Below, in pieces: positions 36,143 to 44,872 of a DNA stretch of 64,000 bases. This DNA is from Candidatus Latescibacterota bacterium (GTDB taxonomy: Bacteria; JAAXHH01). The DNA lies in NCBI GenBank assembly GCA_022821085.1, contig JAJEEG010000006.1, positions 394,405-458,404 of the forward strand, read 5' to 3'. Under the pieces are notes generated by a model. That model was not told where the DNA came from, made no database searches, and saw only the letters and a list, made by a program, of their open reading frames with translations. The first letter of the stretch is position 1, and the number at the start of each line of letters is the position of its first letter. The translations under genes were made by a program, and so were the position numbers.

Positions 36143-37303
36143 ATGGCTGAAGCACAAGACATGAACCGGCGCAGTTTCCTGCGCAACACCATGCTGGGCG
36201 GCGCGGGCGTCACGCTGATGGGCACGCCGGCCTGGGAAGCGGCCGCCCAGATGGTCAGCGGCTCCGCGGGCCGTCCCGTGAACGGAGTGGGACTCGACGA
36301 TCCCCTGCTTGTCCAGCTCAGTATCAACGAGAACCCCCTCGGCGCTTCGCACCGGGCTATCGAGGCGGTGGCGGGCAAGATGTTCGGGATGAACCGGTAT
36401 ACCATGCATTTCGAACTGGAAGAGGCCCTGGCCGCCCATCACGGCGTCGATCCGGAGTCTGTGTTCACGGGCGTCGGTTCGTCTGAAATCCTGTTGACCG
36501 GGACATTGGCGGCCTTCTGGAACAATCCCGGAAACGCGGTCACGGCCTTCCCGTCCTACCGATCCATTCCGAGGACGGCGGAGGAACTCGGACAGGCCGT
36601 CAAGCAAGTTCCGCTGACCGGAGACTGGCAGATGGACCTCGACGCAATGCTGGCGGCCGTGGACGACCAGACGCGTATCGTCAGCATCTGCAATCCCAAC
36701 AACCCCACCGGCCAGATCCTCGATCCCGCCGCGCTGGAACGCACGATCCGGGCGGTACCGAAGGACGTCATCGTCTGCGTGGACGAGGCGTATATCCAGT
36801 TTGTCGACGATCCCGCTTATCCGTCCACGATTCCCCTGACGAAGGAAGTCGAGAACTTGCTGGTGTCCCGGACTTTCTCGAAGGCCTACGGACTCGGCGG
36901 CATGCGGGTCGGGTACGGCGTGGCTCATCCCTCGCTCCTGGAGCGCATGCATCGGTTCAGCATCGGGCTCCTCAACAAGAACACCCTGTCGACCGTGGCC
37001 GCGATGGCCGCGCTGAATGACCAGGAGCACGTGCGCCGCACGGTGGAGATCACCCGCCAGGGGAAGGCCTTCCTCTACGAAGAACTGGAAGCCATGGGGT
37101 ACAGTCCCATTCGCACGCAGACGATCTTCGTCACCGTCGAAATCGGTCCCAACGTGGAGACGCTGATCGACCGGTTGTGGGAGAAGAAGGTCTATGTCCG
37201 GCAGGCCTTCGACATGGAGGGCTTCATGCGTATATCCGTCGGTCTGCCCCGCGAGAACGAGGCCTTCATCTCCGCCTTCAAGCGCGAACGCAGCGCGTTG
37301 TAG
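36143..37303 (+). CDS. Tat-signal HisC-like (histidinol-phosphate aminotransferase family) PLP aminotransferase
   Basis: 386 residues. The N-terminus MNRRSFLRNTMLGGAGVTL is a clear twin-arginine signal followed by AWEAAAQ, so this PLP enzyme should be exported folded. The rest matches class I/II aminotransferases of the HisC branch: INENPLGAS, NPNNPTGQ (184-191), DEAYIQF, the PLP-Lys in SRTFSKAYGLGG (Lys247) and MRVGYG. GGAGG lies five bases before the chosen ATG. True HisC is cytoplasmic, so this is unlikely to serve histidine synthesis. The HpaI aldolase, PhyH and TenA genes follow on the same strand. Confidence 0.85.
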   Translation: MAEAQDMNRRSFLRNTMLGGAGVTLMGTPAWEAAAQMVSGSAGRPVNGVGLDDPLLVQLSINENPLGASHRAIEAVAGKMFGMNRYTMHFELEEALAAHHGVDPESVFTGVGSSEILLTGTLAAFWNNPGNAVTAFPSYRSIPRTAEELGQAVKQVPLTGDWQMDLDAMLAAVDDQTRIVSICNPNNPTGQILDPAALERTIRAVPKDVIVCVDEAYIQFVDDPAYPSTIPLTKEVENLLVSRTFSKAYGLGGMRVGYGVAHPSLLERMHRFSIGLLNKNTLSTVAAMAALNDQEHVRRTVEITRQGKAFLYEELEAMGYSPIRTQTIFVTVEIGPNVETLIDRLWEKKVYVRQAFDMEGFMRISVGLPRENEAFISAFKRERSAL

Positions 37304-37357
37304 AGGGCCGCGGGATCGGCGCATCGCAGGCGCGATGCAGAAAGGTTTACATCCTGG

Positions 37358-38122
37358 ATGAAATACCCGAACCCGCTCAAGCGGCGCATCCGCGACGGCG
37401 AGTTGCTGCTGGGCACGGTCCTGCCCGCCCACGATTCGTTCACGGCCTCGGTGGTATGCCGTTCCGACATAGATTTCCTCTGGATCGATACCGAGCATTC
37501 CGCGAGTGCCGTGGAAGACCTGGACATGGTCCCGGTGATCGCCCGCCAGAACGACGTGGCGCCCATGATCCGCGTCGCCTGGAACGATCCCGCGCTGATC
37601 AAGAAGGCCTATGACATCGGCGCCGTCGCCGTCATGATCCCCCAGGTCAATACGGCCGGGGAGGCGGAACGGGCGATGCAGTCCGCCCGCTATGCGCCGG
37701 AGGGACAGCGCGGTGTATCTCCGTACTGGGCCATGATGGCCGGCTTGGAATTCAACCACGTGGTCAAAACGGCCAACGCGGAGACCGTCACCGTACTGCA
37801 GATCGAAAGCGTCGAAGCCCTCGAGAACCTGGACGAAATCAAGCAGGTGGAAGGGATCGACGTCCTCTTCATGGGACCCACGGATCTGTCCGCCACCATG
37901 GGGGTGATCACGGAAACCGAGTCGGCCGAGGTGCAGGCCGCCATCCGGGAATTCCCCCGGCGGCTCGAAGGCACCGGGATCATGGCGGGCACCACGCTGG
38001 ACGACCTCCAGGACATCCGGCAGAAAATCGACTGGGGCTACCGGTACATCAACGTCGGCAGCCCGATGGGCTACGGTTTGCGTGTCCTCAAGGACAACCT
38101 GGAAGCGCTGCGGAGCGGATGA
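37358..38122 (+). CDS. HpcH/HpaI family aldolase
   Basis: 254 residues. MKYPNPLKRRIRDGELLLGTVL opens the barrel. DFLWIDTEHS is the family's DxEH motif, VMIPQVNTAGEAE (usual MVPxVxTAEEAR) is near the centre, and VLQIESVEALENL and DVLFMGPTDLSATMG carry the metal-binding Glu and Asp. These metal-dependent enzymes split or join 4-hydroxy-2-oxo acids with pyruvate. AAAGG lies upstream. The following PhyH gene begins four bases after the stop, indicating co-translation, so both may act on one degradation route. Confidence 0.88.
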   Translation: MKYPNPLKRRIRDGELLLGTVLPAHDSFTASVVCRSDIDFLWIDTEHSASAVEDLDMVPVIARQNDVAPMIRVAWNDPALIKKAYDIGAVAVMIPQVNTAGEAERAMQSARYAPEGQRGVSPYWAMMAGLEFNHVVKTANAETVTVLQIESVEALENLDEIKQVEGIDVLFMGPTDLSATMGVITETESAEVQAAIREFPRRLEGTGIMAGTTLDDLQDIRQKIDWGYRYINVGSPMGYGLRVLKDNLEALRSG

Positions 38123-38126
38123 AGTA

Positions 38127-38936
38127 ATGATCAGTGAAGAACAGGTCCGGATATTCCACGAGCGTGGATGGCTGGTTGTCGAGGGTGTTTACCTTCCTGA
38201 AGAGGCCGACGAGGTCGCCCGATTGGCCGCGGAAACGGCGGACTCCATGGACGTAGAGGAATCCATGGAGGGCTATCTGCTGGACCGTTCCGATACGGGC
38301 GATACCGCTGCGCGAAAGATCGACAATCCGTACCTGCGGAATCCGTTGTTCCGCGATTTCGCGCTGGATGGCCGGCTCCGGGGTATCCTCCGTCAACTCA
38401 CCGGCGAAGCCCCCCTGCTAAAGAGCGACCAGCTCTTCATGAAACCGCCGCGGTTCGGCTCGGAGAAACCCTACCACCAGGACAACTTCTACTTCCGGTG
38501 CACGCCGGGCGGCCACGTCATCACGGCCTGGATCGCCCTTGACGACGTGGACGAGGAAAACGGCTGCCTCAGGTACATCACCGGCTCCCACAAGAAGGGG
38601 ATCATCGACCACGTGGAGGTCCCCGGCCAGCCCTACAACCTGGCCCCTCCGGATGACCTGATCGACTGGGATAGGGAAGCCTCCGCACCGGTGCGGAAGG
38701 GCGGCGTAGTCTTCCATCACTCGGAGACGCTCCACTCGTCACGCCGCAACACGTCGGATCGCTGGCGGCGCGGCTACGCGACCCACTGGGTCTCGGCGTC
38801 GGTCACAACCGAAACGGACAACCTGGATGGTGCCTACTTCCGAAGCGACGACTACGCGGAGCACGTGCGGGCCGTGGACCAGAAGCTGGGCGGCGCGGCG
38901 CAAGTCGAGTCTGCGGAGCGGACGGGAGTATCGTGA
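38127..38936 (+). CDS. PhyH-family Fe(II)/2-oxoglutarate dioxygenase
   Basis: 269 residues. Triad PYHQDNFYF (His117, Asp119) and TLHSSRRN (His203), with Arg214/215. The core AWIALDDVDEENGCLRYITGSH is the classical PhyH strand, close to ectoine-hydroxylase-like enzymes, with Thr in place of the usual Pro of IPGSH. Start MISEEQVRIFHERGW follows the aldolase stop by four bases. Its TGA overlaps the TenA ATG by one base. The tight aldolase-PhyH-TenA arrangement is good evidence for one pathway; substrate unknown. Confidence 0.88.
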   Translation: MISEEQVRIFHERGWLVVEGVYLPEEADEVARLAAETADSMDVEESMEGYLLDRSDTGDTAARKIDNPYLRNPLFRDFALDGRLRGILRQLTGEAPLLKSDQLFMKPPRFGSEKPYHQDNFYFRCTPGGHVITAWIALDDVDEENGCLRYITGSHKKGIIDHVEVPGQPYNLAPPDDLIDWDREASAPVRKGGVVFHHSETLHSSRRNTSDRWRRGYATHWVSASVTTETDNLDGAYFRSDDYAEHVRAVDQKLGGAAQVESAERTGVS

Positions 38937-39643
38937 TGCCCGCAGGTAAGTCTACAGCCGCATCGCGAGGCACCCCGGAAACCTCCATTACCGATCTCAT
39001 GTGGTCGAAGACGGCATCGATCTACGACGCCATCCTCGCCCATCCCTTCATCAAGGGTCTCACCTCCGGCGACCTCGACCGCTCGGCCTTCGAGTTTTAC
39101 ACCGTCCAGGACGCGCTGTATCTGAAGGACTACGCCCGGGCCCTGAGCCTCGCCGCGGTGAAGGCGCCGGACGAGAACACCATCATCCTCTTCAACGAGC
39201 ATGCCAAGGGGTGTCTCGTGGAAGAGCGGGCCATGCAGGAGAACTTCTTCGACGTCTTCGGCCTGTCGTCGGAAGAGGTCTGGGCCACGCCCAAGGCCCC
39301 GGTATGCCAGGCCTATACAAGCTACCTGCTTTCCGTAGCCTACGGCCGGCCTTTCCACGAGGTCGTGGCCGTTGTACTCCCCTGCTACTGGATCTACTGG
39401 GAGGTGGGCAAGGCGCTGGCGGAGAAGGGATCGCCGGATCCCATGTACCAGCAGTGGATCGACACCTACGCCGGTGAGCAGTTCGCCGAATGTGTCGTTG
39501 CCGTCCTCGAAATCGCGAACCGGGTCGCGCACGGGCTACCCACGGAGGGCCGCGAGGCCATGCTGGGGCACTACGTCACGACCAGCCGGTATGAGTGGAT
39601 GTTCTGGGATATGGGGTACCGGAAGGAACAGTGGCCGGTGTGA
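38936..39643 (+). CDS. TenA/thiaminase-II family protein
   Basis: 235 residues. The TenA pattern is clear: HPFIKGLTSGDL, FYTVQDALYLKDYARALS, the catalytic Cys150 in VVLPCYWIYWEVG and the C-terminal SRYEWMFWDMGY. TenA hydrolyses aminopyrimidines from broken thiamine for salvage, but some homologues act in other pathways. No other thiamine genes are nearby, and its start overlaps the PhyH stop (TGATG), so an alternative substrate is plausible. An N-terminal extension of about 15 residues precedes the domain. GTG at 38933 is an alternative start. GGGAG lies upstream. Confidence 0.88.
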   Translation: MPAGKSTAASRGTPETSITDLMWSKTASIYDAILAHPFIKGLTSGDLDRSAFEFYTVQDALYLKDYARALSLAAVKAPDENTIILFNEHAKGCLVEERAMQENFFDVFGLSSEEVWATPKAPVCQAYTSYLLSVAYGRPFHEVVAVVLPCYWIYWEVGKALAEKGSPDPMYQQWIDTYAGEQFAECVVAVLEIANRVAHGLPTEGREAMLGHYVTTSRYEWMFWDMGYRKEQWPV

Positions 39644-39868
39644 ATGTCGTACGTGCTGGTTTTTCGGTCGATTGCGATTGTGTTTCTGGATTCCTCACGT
39701 AGCACGGTTACGGACCGGACGGAAAACATCCTGGTCTTTTCTTACAAGAATCCCCCGGCTTTACCTACTAATCAAGTACACAACCGTTAGAACGCAGTCT
39801 GTACGGACAGCCAACCTGGCCGCAACCGGACTACGTGTGAATCCGTCGCTTTCGGATCGCTGAAAAAG

Positions 39869-39890
39869 CGTGCGTGGCGCGTGTGTGGCG
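39869..39890. repeat. 11-bp tandem duplication upstream of helicase gene
   Basis: CGTGCGTGGCG is followed directly by CGTGTGTGGCG, about 45 bp before the helicase ATG, in a 290-bp leader without other recognisable signals. Confidence 0.5.
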
Positions 39891-39935
39891 CGCGCATAGC
39901 GCGATGATGAGAGCGACCTGCCGGAAGGAGTCGTC

Positions 39936-42119
39936 ATGAGTGTAGATATCGTTCGAGGTACCAGCCAGAAGCCCGTGTCAAGCAATGCCCTGGTGGAGGT
40001 TGTATCTCAGCAGACCAAATGGTCGGGGCGACTGTTCATTGGATATCCTATTTTCAGCACGTCCGAAGGACTCCGGATGATTGACGCCCTGCTGGTTTCT
40101 GCAGATATGGGCGTGGTCGTTTTCGATCTCATCGAGGGACACGAAACGGGTGATTTCGGGGCGCGGCAGGATGATTCGGCCAACAAGCTCGAAGCCCGGC
40201 TTAAGGTACACCAGGGACTGATGCGGCGCCGGGACCTCATGGTTCCCATCCATACGATCTCATTCGCCCCCGCACTGACCAATCCGGATTCATATCGTGA
40301 TTCATATCGTGATTCATATCGTTTGGAGGACTACCCTCTCGCGAACGCCTCTTCACTCATAGAGGAACTGAACCGGTTCACCTGGTCGTGTGCGCATGGC
40401 CAGGATTTGTGCGCGAAGGTGCTGTCGGCGATTGAGCACATCACCACGATGCGAAAAAGAGGATTCAGTCGACATGTTGCGGAGGCGGCCTCGCGAGGTG
40501 CTAAGCTGGTTAAACTCGAGAAATCGATCGCGACACTGGATAACATGCAAAATCGAGCCGTCATAGAAACGGTCGAAGGCATACAACGCATTCGCGGTCT
40601 GGCGGGTTCGGGCAAAACTATCGTACTGGCGCTGAAGGCCGCTTATTTCCATGCATACAATCCCGGCTGGCGCATCGCCGTCACGTTCAATTCCCGTTCC
40701 CTCAAGGCTCATTTTCGTCGCCTCATCAACAACTTCTTCATAGAACAAACCGGCGAAGAGCCTGATTGGAACAAGCTGCGTATCGTCAACGCCTGGGGTG
40801 CCTGGCAAGGAAAGGATCGCAGGGGCATCTATGCCGAATTCTGTCGTCTGCACGGAATGACATTTTTCGATTATGGAAAGGCGCGTAACAGATTCGGACC
40901 AGGCAGGGAGTTCAAGGGGGCGTGCGAATACGCCCTTGCCAATGCACGTAATCGCGAACCGGTCTACGACGCGATACTTGTCGACGAGGCGCAGGATTTA
41001 CCGGCCATATTTCTGAGGCTCTGCTACAAACTGCTCAAACACCCTAAAAGACTGGTGTACGCCTATGACGAACTGCAGAATCTCCGTGGCCGTTCCCTGC
41101 CCTCTCCCGAAGAGATTTTCGGGAAGAACAAGGATGGATCACCCAAAGTGCGGTTCGACGACACCGGAGATCTCGCACCGCAGCGTGATATCATGCTGTC
41201 GAAGTGTTACCGCAACTCGAAACCGGTTCTGGCCACGGCATTTGCCCTTGGACTCGGGATATACCGAAAACCGCCCCAGGGGACGGAAACCGGTCTGATC
41301 CAGATGTTCGACCGTGCTCATTTATGGGAGGACATCGGTTACAGGGTGCGGGACGGGGCATTGCGGGACGGTTCGAACGTAACGCTTGACCGAACGGAAG
41401 ATACGAGTCCGGAATTTCTGGAAGACCATTCCAACCTTGACGACCTGATTCGGTTTATCGCCTTCAGAAACCAGGATGAACAGGCAGACTGGCTGGCGGA
41501 GGCCATTGCCGAGAACCTCCTGAAGGACGAACTGCGCCACGACGACATCATGGTCATCAACCCCGATCCTCGTGCGACAAGGGAGAAGGTAGAACCGATA
41601 CGCAGCCGATTGAAGGAATTGGGCATCAGATCCCACCTCGCCGGGGTCGACACCGATCCGAATACCTTCTTCCGGCCGGGCAAAGCATCGGTGACCCTGA
41701 CCGGGATTCACCGTGCAAAGGGCAACGAAGCCGGAATGGTCTATATCATCCATGCCCAGGACTGCCATTCGGCCGTTCGTAATCTGGCGAGCGTGCGTAA
41801 CTGCCTGTTTACGGCGATAACGCGAAGCAAGGCTTGGGTCCGTGTGCTTGGTTTCGGCGAGTCCATGGCCATGTTGAAATCAGAATATGAGAAACTGAAA
41901 GCGCGGCGTTTCGAGTTGCGGTTTACCTATCCGACTTCGGAGCAGCGGGAGCGCTTGCGTCTCATCCACAGGGATATGACCACGGCCGATGCCAACCACC
42001 TCAGGAACCGCGACAGGCATCTGGATGATCTTCTGAAGGAACTCGAATCCGGCGAAGTGCAGATCGAAGACCTGGACGAGGAGACGATTGCCCGGTTCAG
42101 GAGTGTGCTGACGAAATAG
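39936..42119 (+). CDS. Superfamily 1 (UvrD/Rep-like) helicase with NERD-like N-terminal domain
   Basis: 727 residues. Residues about 20-110 resemble the nuclease-related NERD fold (RMIDALLVSADMGVVVFDLIEG), but the E-x-K catalytic pair expected at VVF-DLI is missing, so nuclease activity is doubtful. The helicase part has Walker A GLAGSGKT (221-228), Walker B VDEAQD (349-354), KCYRNSK (motif III/IV area), GIHRAKGNEAGMV and AITRSKAWVRVLG near the end. It should use ATP to unwind or translocate on DNA or RNA. A DSYR triplicate lies at about 119-129. GGAAGGAG sets the start. Base composition is lower in GC than the metabolic neighbours. It is convergent with the J-domain gene. Confidence 0.82.
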   Translation: MSVDIVRGTSQKPVSSNALVEVVSQQTKWSGRLFIGYPIFSTSEGLRMIDALLVSADMGVVVFDLIEGHETGDFGARQDDSANKLEARLKVHQGLMRRRDLMVPIHTISFAPALTNPDSYRDSYRDSYRLEDYPLANASSLIEELNRFTWSCAHGQDLCAKVLSAIEHITTMRKRGFSRHVAEAASRGAKLVKLEKSIATLDNMQNRAVIETVEGIQRIRGLAGSGKTIVLALKAAYFHAYNPGWRIAVTFNSRSLKAHFRRLINNFFIEQTGEEPDWNKLRIVNAWGAWQGKDRRGIYAEFCRLHGMTFFDYGKARNRFGPGREFKGACEYALANARNREPVYDAILVDEAQDLPAIFLRLCYKLLKHPKRLVYAYDELQNLRGRSLPSPEEIFGKNKDGSPKVRFDDTGDLAPQRDIMLSKCYRNSKPVLATAFALGLGIYRKPPQGTETGLIQMFDRAHLWEDIGYRVRDGALRDGSNVTLDRTEDTSPEFLEDHSNLDDLIRFIAFRNQDEQADWLAEAIAENLLKDELRHDDIMVINPDPRATREKVEPIRSRLKELGIRSHLAGVDTDPNTFFRPGKASVTLTGIHRAKGNEAGMVYIIHAQDCHSAVRNLASVRNCLFTAITRSKAWVRVLGFGESMAMLKSEYEKLKARRFELRFTYPTSEQRERLRLIHRDMTTADANHLRNRDRHLDDLLKELESGEVQIEDLDEETIARFRSVLTK
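40287..40322. repeat. 12-nt tandem repeat, three exact copies
   Basis: GATTCATATCGT occurs three times in frame in the helicase gene, encoding DSYR three times between the NERD-like and linker regions. Confidence 0.85.
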
Positions 42120-42147
42120 CGATATCCGAGAACTGTTGGTTCGGACC

Positions 42148-42179
42148 CTTGAGCGTTCACAGCCTGTTTTACGCTCAAG
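42148..42179. terminator. Inverted repeat between convergent genes, possible bidirectional terminator
   Basis: CTTGAGCGT (42148-42156) pairs perfectly with ACGCTCAAG (42171-42179) around a 14-base loop that contains TTTT. It spans the stop codon of the J-domain gene and lies 29 bases after the helicase stop. There is no long T-run after either arm, so intrinsic termination is only possible. Confidence 0.5.
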
Positions 42180-43035
42180 CATCATCGATCAGGTTCCCGA
42201 GAATGCTGACCAGCGCCCTTCCCGGTCCATTTTCCGCATAACCCGCGGGTTCGAATTTCCGGCTTCCACGTCTGCGCACCACGATCTCGCTCCAGAAGAA
42301 GAATCCTTCCTTCAATTGGACATCCAAAAGGTCGCTGATGTCGTACAGGGTCCCGGTGTTGTTGTTGACCAGGTGGTTCGACCGGGTGATGGCCATGCCT
42401 TCCTCTCCGGAACCGTCGATATCGTAGAACACCAGCAGATCGTTCACCGTCGCGGCCACACCGCTGAATCGGTGGCTAAGCTGCAGAGCAACGATGAAGT
42501 TCGCAGCCCGGTCGGGGTCGATATCGGGGTAGATGTACAGGCCGGCCCTGGTATCGGTCCGGATACCTCGAGCGGCCTGTCGGACACGTTGAACAACCGG
42601 ATCGGTCGACGATCCGGCTCCCGTGCGGCTGGAGGCGTCGGTCCAGGAGGCACCGGATCCGGAGGCGCCGGACCCGGAGGCGCCGGTTCGGCCTGACGCA
42701 CCGGACCGTGAGGCACCTGTCCGGGAATTCTCCGCGCGTGTATGGGAAGATTGAGCGGAAGAACGATAGCGAGGCGGTGTTTGCCGTTGGTAAAACGACC
42801 CGGTAGACGACCCGGCGGCCGAAGACGTCCGCAGGTTTTCCGGATTTCGAATGAGCCACTGGTAGGCCTCGTTGATCTCCGTGAACTTGGCGGTGGCCCG
42901 GTCTTTTACCCGGTCGGGCACCTTGTCCGGATGCCAGATCAGCGCCAGTTCCCGGTACGATTTCTTCACGTCGTCAAGCGACGCGCCCGGGGCGAGATCG
43001 AGCGCATGCAGCGCCCTGTTCGTGGTATCATCCAT
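42175..43035 (-). CDS. J-domain (DnaJ-like) protein with repeat linker and unknown C-terminal domain
   Basis: 286 residues. An N-terminal J domain (residues about 5-65) carries the HPD motif (35-37) that stimulates DnaK ATPase. A Ser/Gly/Ala linker follows (about 70-145) with GASGSGASGSGAS repeats encoded by 15-nt units. The C-terminal domain (about 150-286) is unfamiliar: RIRTDTRAGLYIYPDIDPDRAANF, VNDLLVFYDIDGSGEEGMAIT and FFFWSEIVVRRRG. There is no zinc finger or DnaJ client-binding domain, so it is not a housekeeping DnaJ. The C-terminal part probably decides the client. Convergent with the helicase gene and divergent from a PhyH gene. Confidence 0.8.
   Translation of the reverse strand: MDDTTNRALHALDLAPGASLDDVKKSYRELALIWHPDKVPDRVKDRATAKFTEINEAYQWLIRNPENLRTSSAAGSSTGSFYQRQTPPRYRSSAQSSHTRAENSRTGASRSGASGRTGASGSGASGSGASWTDASSRTGAGSSTDPVVQRVRQAARGIRTDTRAGLYIYPDIDPDRAANFIVALQLSHRFSGVAATVNDLLVFYDIDGSGEEGMAITRSNHLVNNNTGTLYDISDLLDVQLKEGFFFWSEIVVRRRGSRKFEPAGYAENGPGRALVSILGNLIDDA
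42631..42690. repeat. 15-nt tandem repeat encoding the J-protein linker
   Basis: Four adjacent 15-nt units starting GGAGGC (42631, 42646, 42661, 42676) vary at a few bases and encode the GSGAS-type linker on the minus strand. Confidence 0.8.
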
Positions 43036-43257
43036 ACATGGTTATTTAAGCCATTCAAAGGGTTGTCTCAAGCGATTTATGCCGGTATATTCAACGTCAC
43101 TACGAGACCTCCGGTCACAGCGAGACGACAAGTCGGCGTCCGACAATAACGTCGCCGTCCGGCTGCAAGTCGCTGCCCGACATCTAATCGCCACCCGGCT
43201 TCATCGTCGCCACCGGACCAGGTCCGCCCACAAACGAACATTCGAAAAAGGCCACCC

Positions 43258-44091
43258 ATGCCCATCACCGACGCCCTGCCTGAAATGAAGCGGGAACTGC
43301 GTTTCTTTCCGGCAAGAACCGATAGTCCCAGGACGCTTTCCCGCGAACAGGTCGACTTCTTCAACGCGAATGGCTATCTCTGCCCCCTCGACGTCTTCAC
43401 ACCGCAGGAAGCCGAAGAGAACCGAGTTTATTTCGAAGACCTGATGGCCCGCGCGGAGCAGGAGGGGTACAACAGCTACTCGATCAACGGCTGGCAGCGG
43501 CATTGCGAAGGTATCTACAACCTGGCCATGAACGAGCGGATTCTGGACTACGCGGAAGACCTGGTCGGGGAGACGCTGATCTGCGAGATGACCCACTATT
43601 TCTGCAAGATGCCGGGCGACGTGCAGCGGGTGAGCTGGCACCAGGACGCGTCCTACTGGCCCCTTACCCCGAGCAAGGTGGTGACGATCTGGCTGGCTAT
43701 CGACGACGTGGACGAGGAGAACGGGCCCATGACGGTCATCCCCGGTTCCCACCTCCACGGACAGATCCCCTTCGAAAACAGCACGAAGGCCGAACGGAAC
43801 GTGCTCGGCCAGACTGTAACGGACCCGCTCAGGTGGGGCGGCGATCCCGTGCCCTTCGTCATGAAGGCGGGCCAGATCTCCATGCACACCGACCTGCTGC
43901 TGCACGGTTCCGAGCCGAACGTATCCAACCGCCGACGCTGCGGCCTGACGATCCGGTACCTGCCGCCTGAGGTGCGGAGCCGCTACCCGGAGTACCACCG
44001 GGCCGTAATCTGCCGCGGCAGCGATCCCTCGGGTTACTGGAGACCCATACCCCGGCCCGTCGGCGACCATATCCCTCCGCGAAACCGCTAG
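43258..44091 (+). CDS. PhyH-family Fe(II)/2-oxoglutarate dioxygenase
   Basis: 277 residues. Triad SWHQDASYW (His128, Asp130) and LLHGSEPN (His216), with Arg226/227. VVTIWLAIDDVDEENGPMTVIPGSH is the most canonical PhyH core in the window. N-terminal extension of about 25 residues before SREQVDFFNANGYL. AAGG lies before the ATG. It is divergent from the J-domain gene by about 220 bp and followed by a gene-poor AT-rich stretch. Substrate unknown. Confidence 0.88.
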   Translation: MPITDALPEMKRELRFFPARTDSPRTLSREQVDFFNANGYLCPLDVFTPQEAEENRVYFEDLMARAEQEGYNSYSINGWQRHCEGIYNLAMNERILDYAEDLVGETLICEMTHYFCKMPGDVQRVSWHQDASYWPLTPSKVVTIWLAIDDVDEENGPMTVIPGSHLHGQIPFENSTKAERNVLGQTVTDPLRWGGDPVPFVMKAGQISMHTDLLLHGSEPNVSNRRRCGLTIRYLPPEVRSRYPEYHRAVICRGSDPSGYWRPIPRPVGDHIPPRNR

Positions 44092-44572
44092 TATATGTAC
44101 ATCTCCGTCGACTGCGGGCACAGTCCGATTGCGATTCAAAAGAGAAACTTTGGGATGTCTGTGCAAATTCGATTGTTCCTGAGGTTTGTGTGCGCTAACC
44201 TACTTTCGAACGCTGTGTGTATCTAATTCCGATTTGTCCGTTACGTATGGAACGGCAGATGATAGTTCCTCGTGTTAGTACTTTTTTTCTTGCAGGTGCC
44301 AATGTGGCCACCCATCCGATTTACCACCATTGCTGCTCTGCATGGTGACGGAAGCTTGAAAGCCCTGAACTCAGACAGGCTAGCTGCATAATGCAACGTT
44401 GACTAAAATGCTGATAAGCAGTTATGTTGTAATTAGAAGTAGGAGATATGTTTGGATAAAGCAACGAGGTAGCAGGGCGGTATGTACGACGCTAAATCAG
44501 ACGTGTGTTTACTCGTTATTCGGCGTGTCAGCAGGTGCCGGGTAAAGCGTTCTGAAACGCATCACATGATGC
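44092..44572. other. AT-rich gene-free stretch
   Basis: About 480 bp with visibly lower GC than the flanks and no open frame that reads as protein. It contains a T-run (near 44280) and scattered imperfect palindromes such as around TGCATAATGCA (44387-44397). It may hold the toxin-antitoxin promoter and the scar of an insertion; I see no element ends, target duplication or tRNA. Confidence 0.5.
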
Positions 44573-44872
44573 TTGAAAATCGAAGCTGTGAACCTCAGAT
44601 TCTTTATTGATCGAGAAACCGGCTACCCTCATGTTCTCTCTCATGGGATCAAGGAGAGTGAAGCCGAGGAAGTCCTCATGTCTCCGGACGAAGATAGACC
44701 AGGCCGGGAGGGGTCGCGCGTTGCGATTGGAAGGACAGGTGGCGGACGTTATCTACGGGTCATCTACGTACCTGACCGCAATCCCGATCAGGTTTTTGTC
44801 ATCACAGCATACGAGTTGAGAGGTAAACCGCTCACTGCTTTTCGACGGCGCATGAGAAGGAGTAAAAGATGA
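44573..44872 (+). CDS. BrnT/DUF4258-like toxin candidate
   Basis: About 99 residues, basic. LSHGIKESEAEEVLMSP, then RYLRVIYVPD and VFVITAYELRGKPLTAFRRRMRRSKR follow the pattern of the BrnT/DUF4258 RelE-like toxins: a conserved HGI.. helix, a central strand and a basic C-terminal strand. The proposed start is TTG; GTG at 44588 would lose five residues, and neither has a strong ribosome binding site. Its stop overlaps the next ATG by four bases (ATGA), the usual coupling of toxin and antitoxin genes. Target, if any, would be mRNA on ribosomes. Confidence 0.6.
   Translation: MKIEAVNLRFFIDRETGYPHVLSHGIKESEAEEVLMSPDEDRPGREGSRVAIGRTGGGRYLRVIYVPDRNPDQVFVITAYELRGKPLTAFRRRMRRSKR

Noticed and set aside
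36143-37303. Assignment as histidine-biosynthesis hisC
   Set aside because: The Tat signal and lack of other his genes nearby argue against the housekeeping enzyme.
44092-44572. Possible integron attC site or insertion-sequence remnant
   Set aside because: No consistent core site pair, terminal inverted repeats, target duplication or transposase fragment could be seen.
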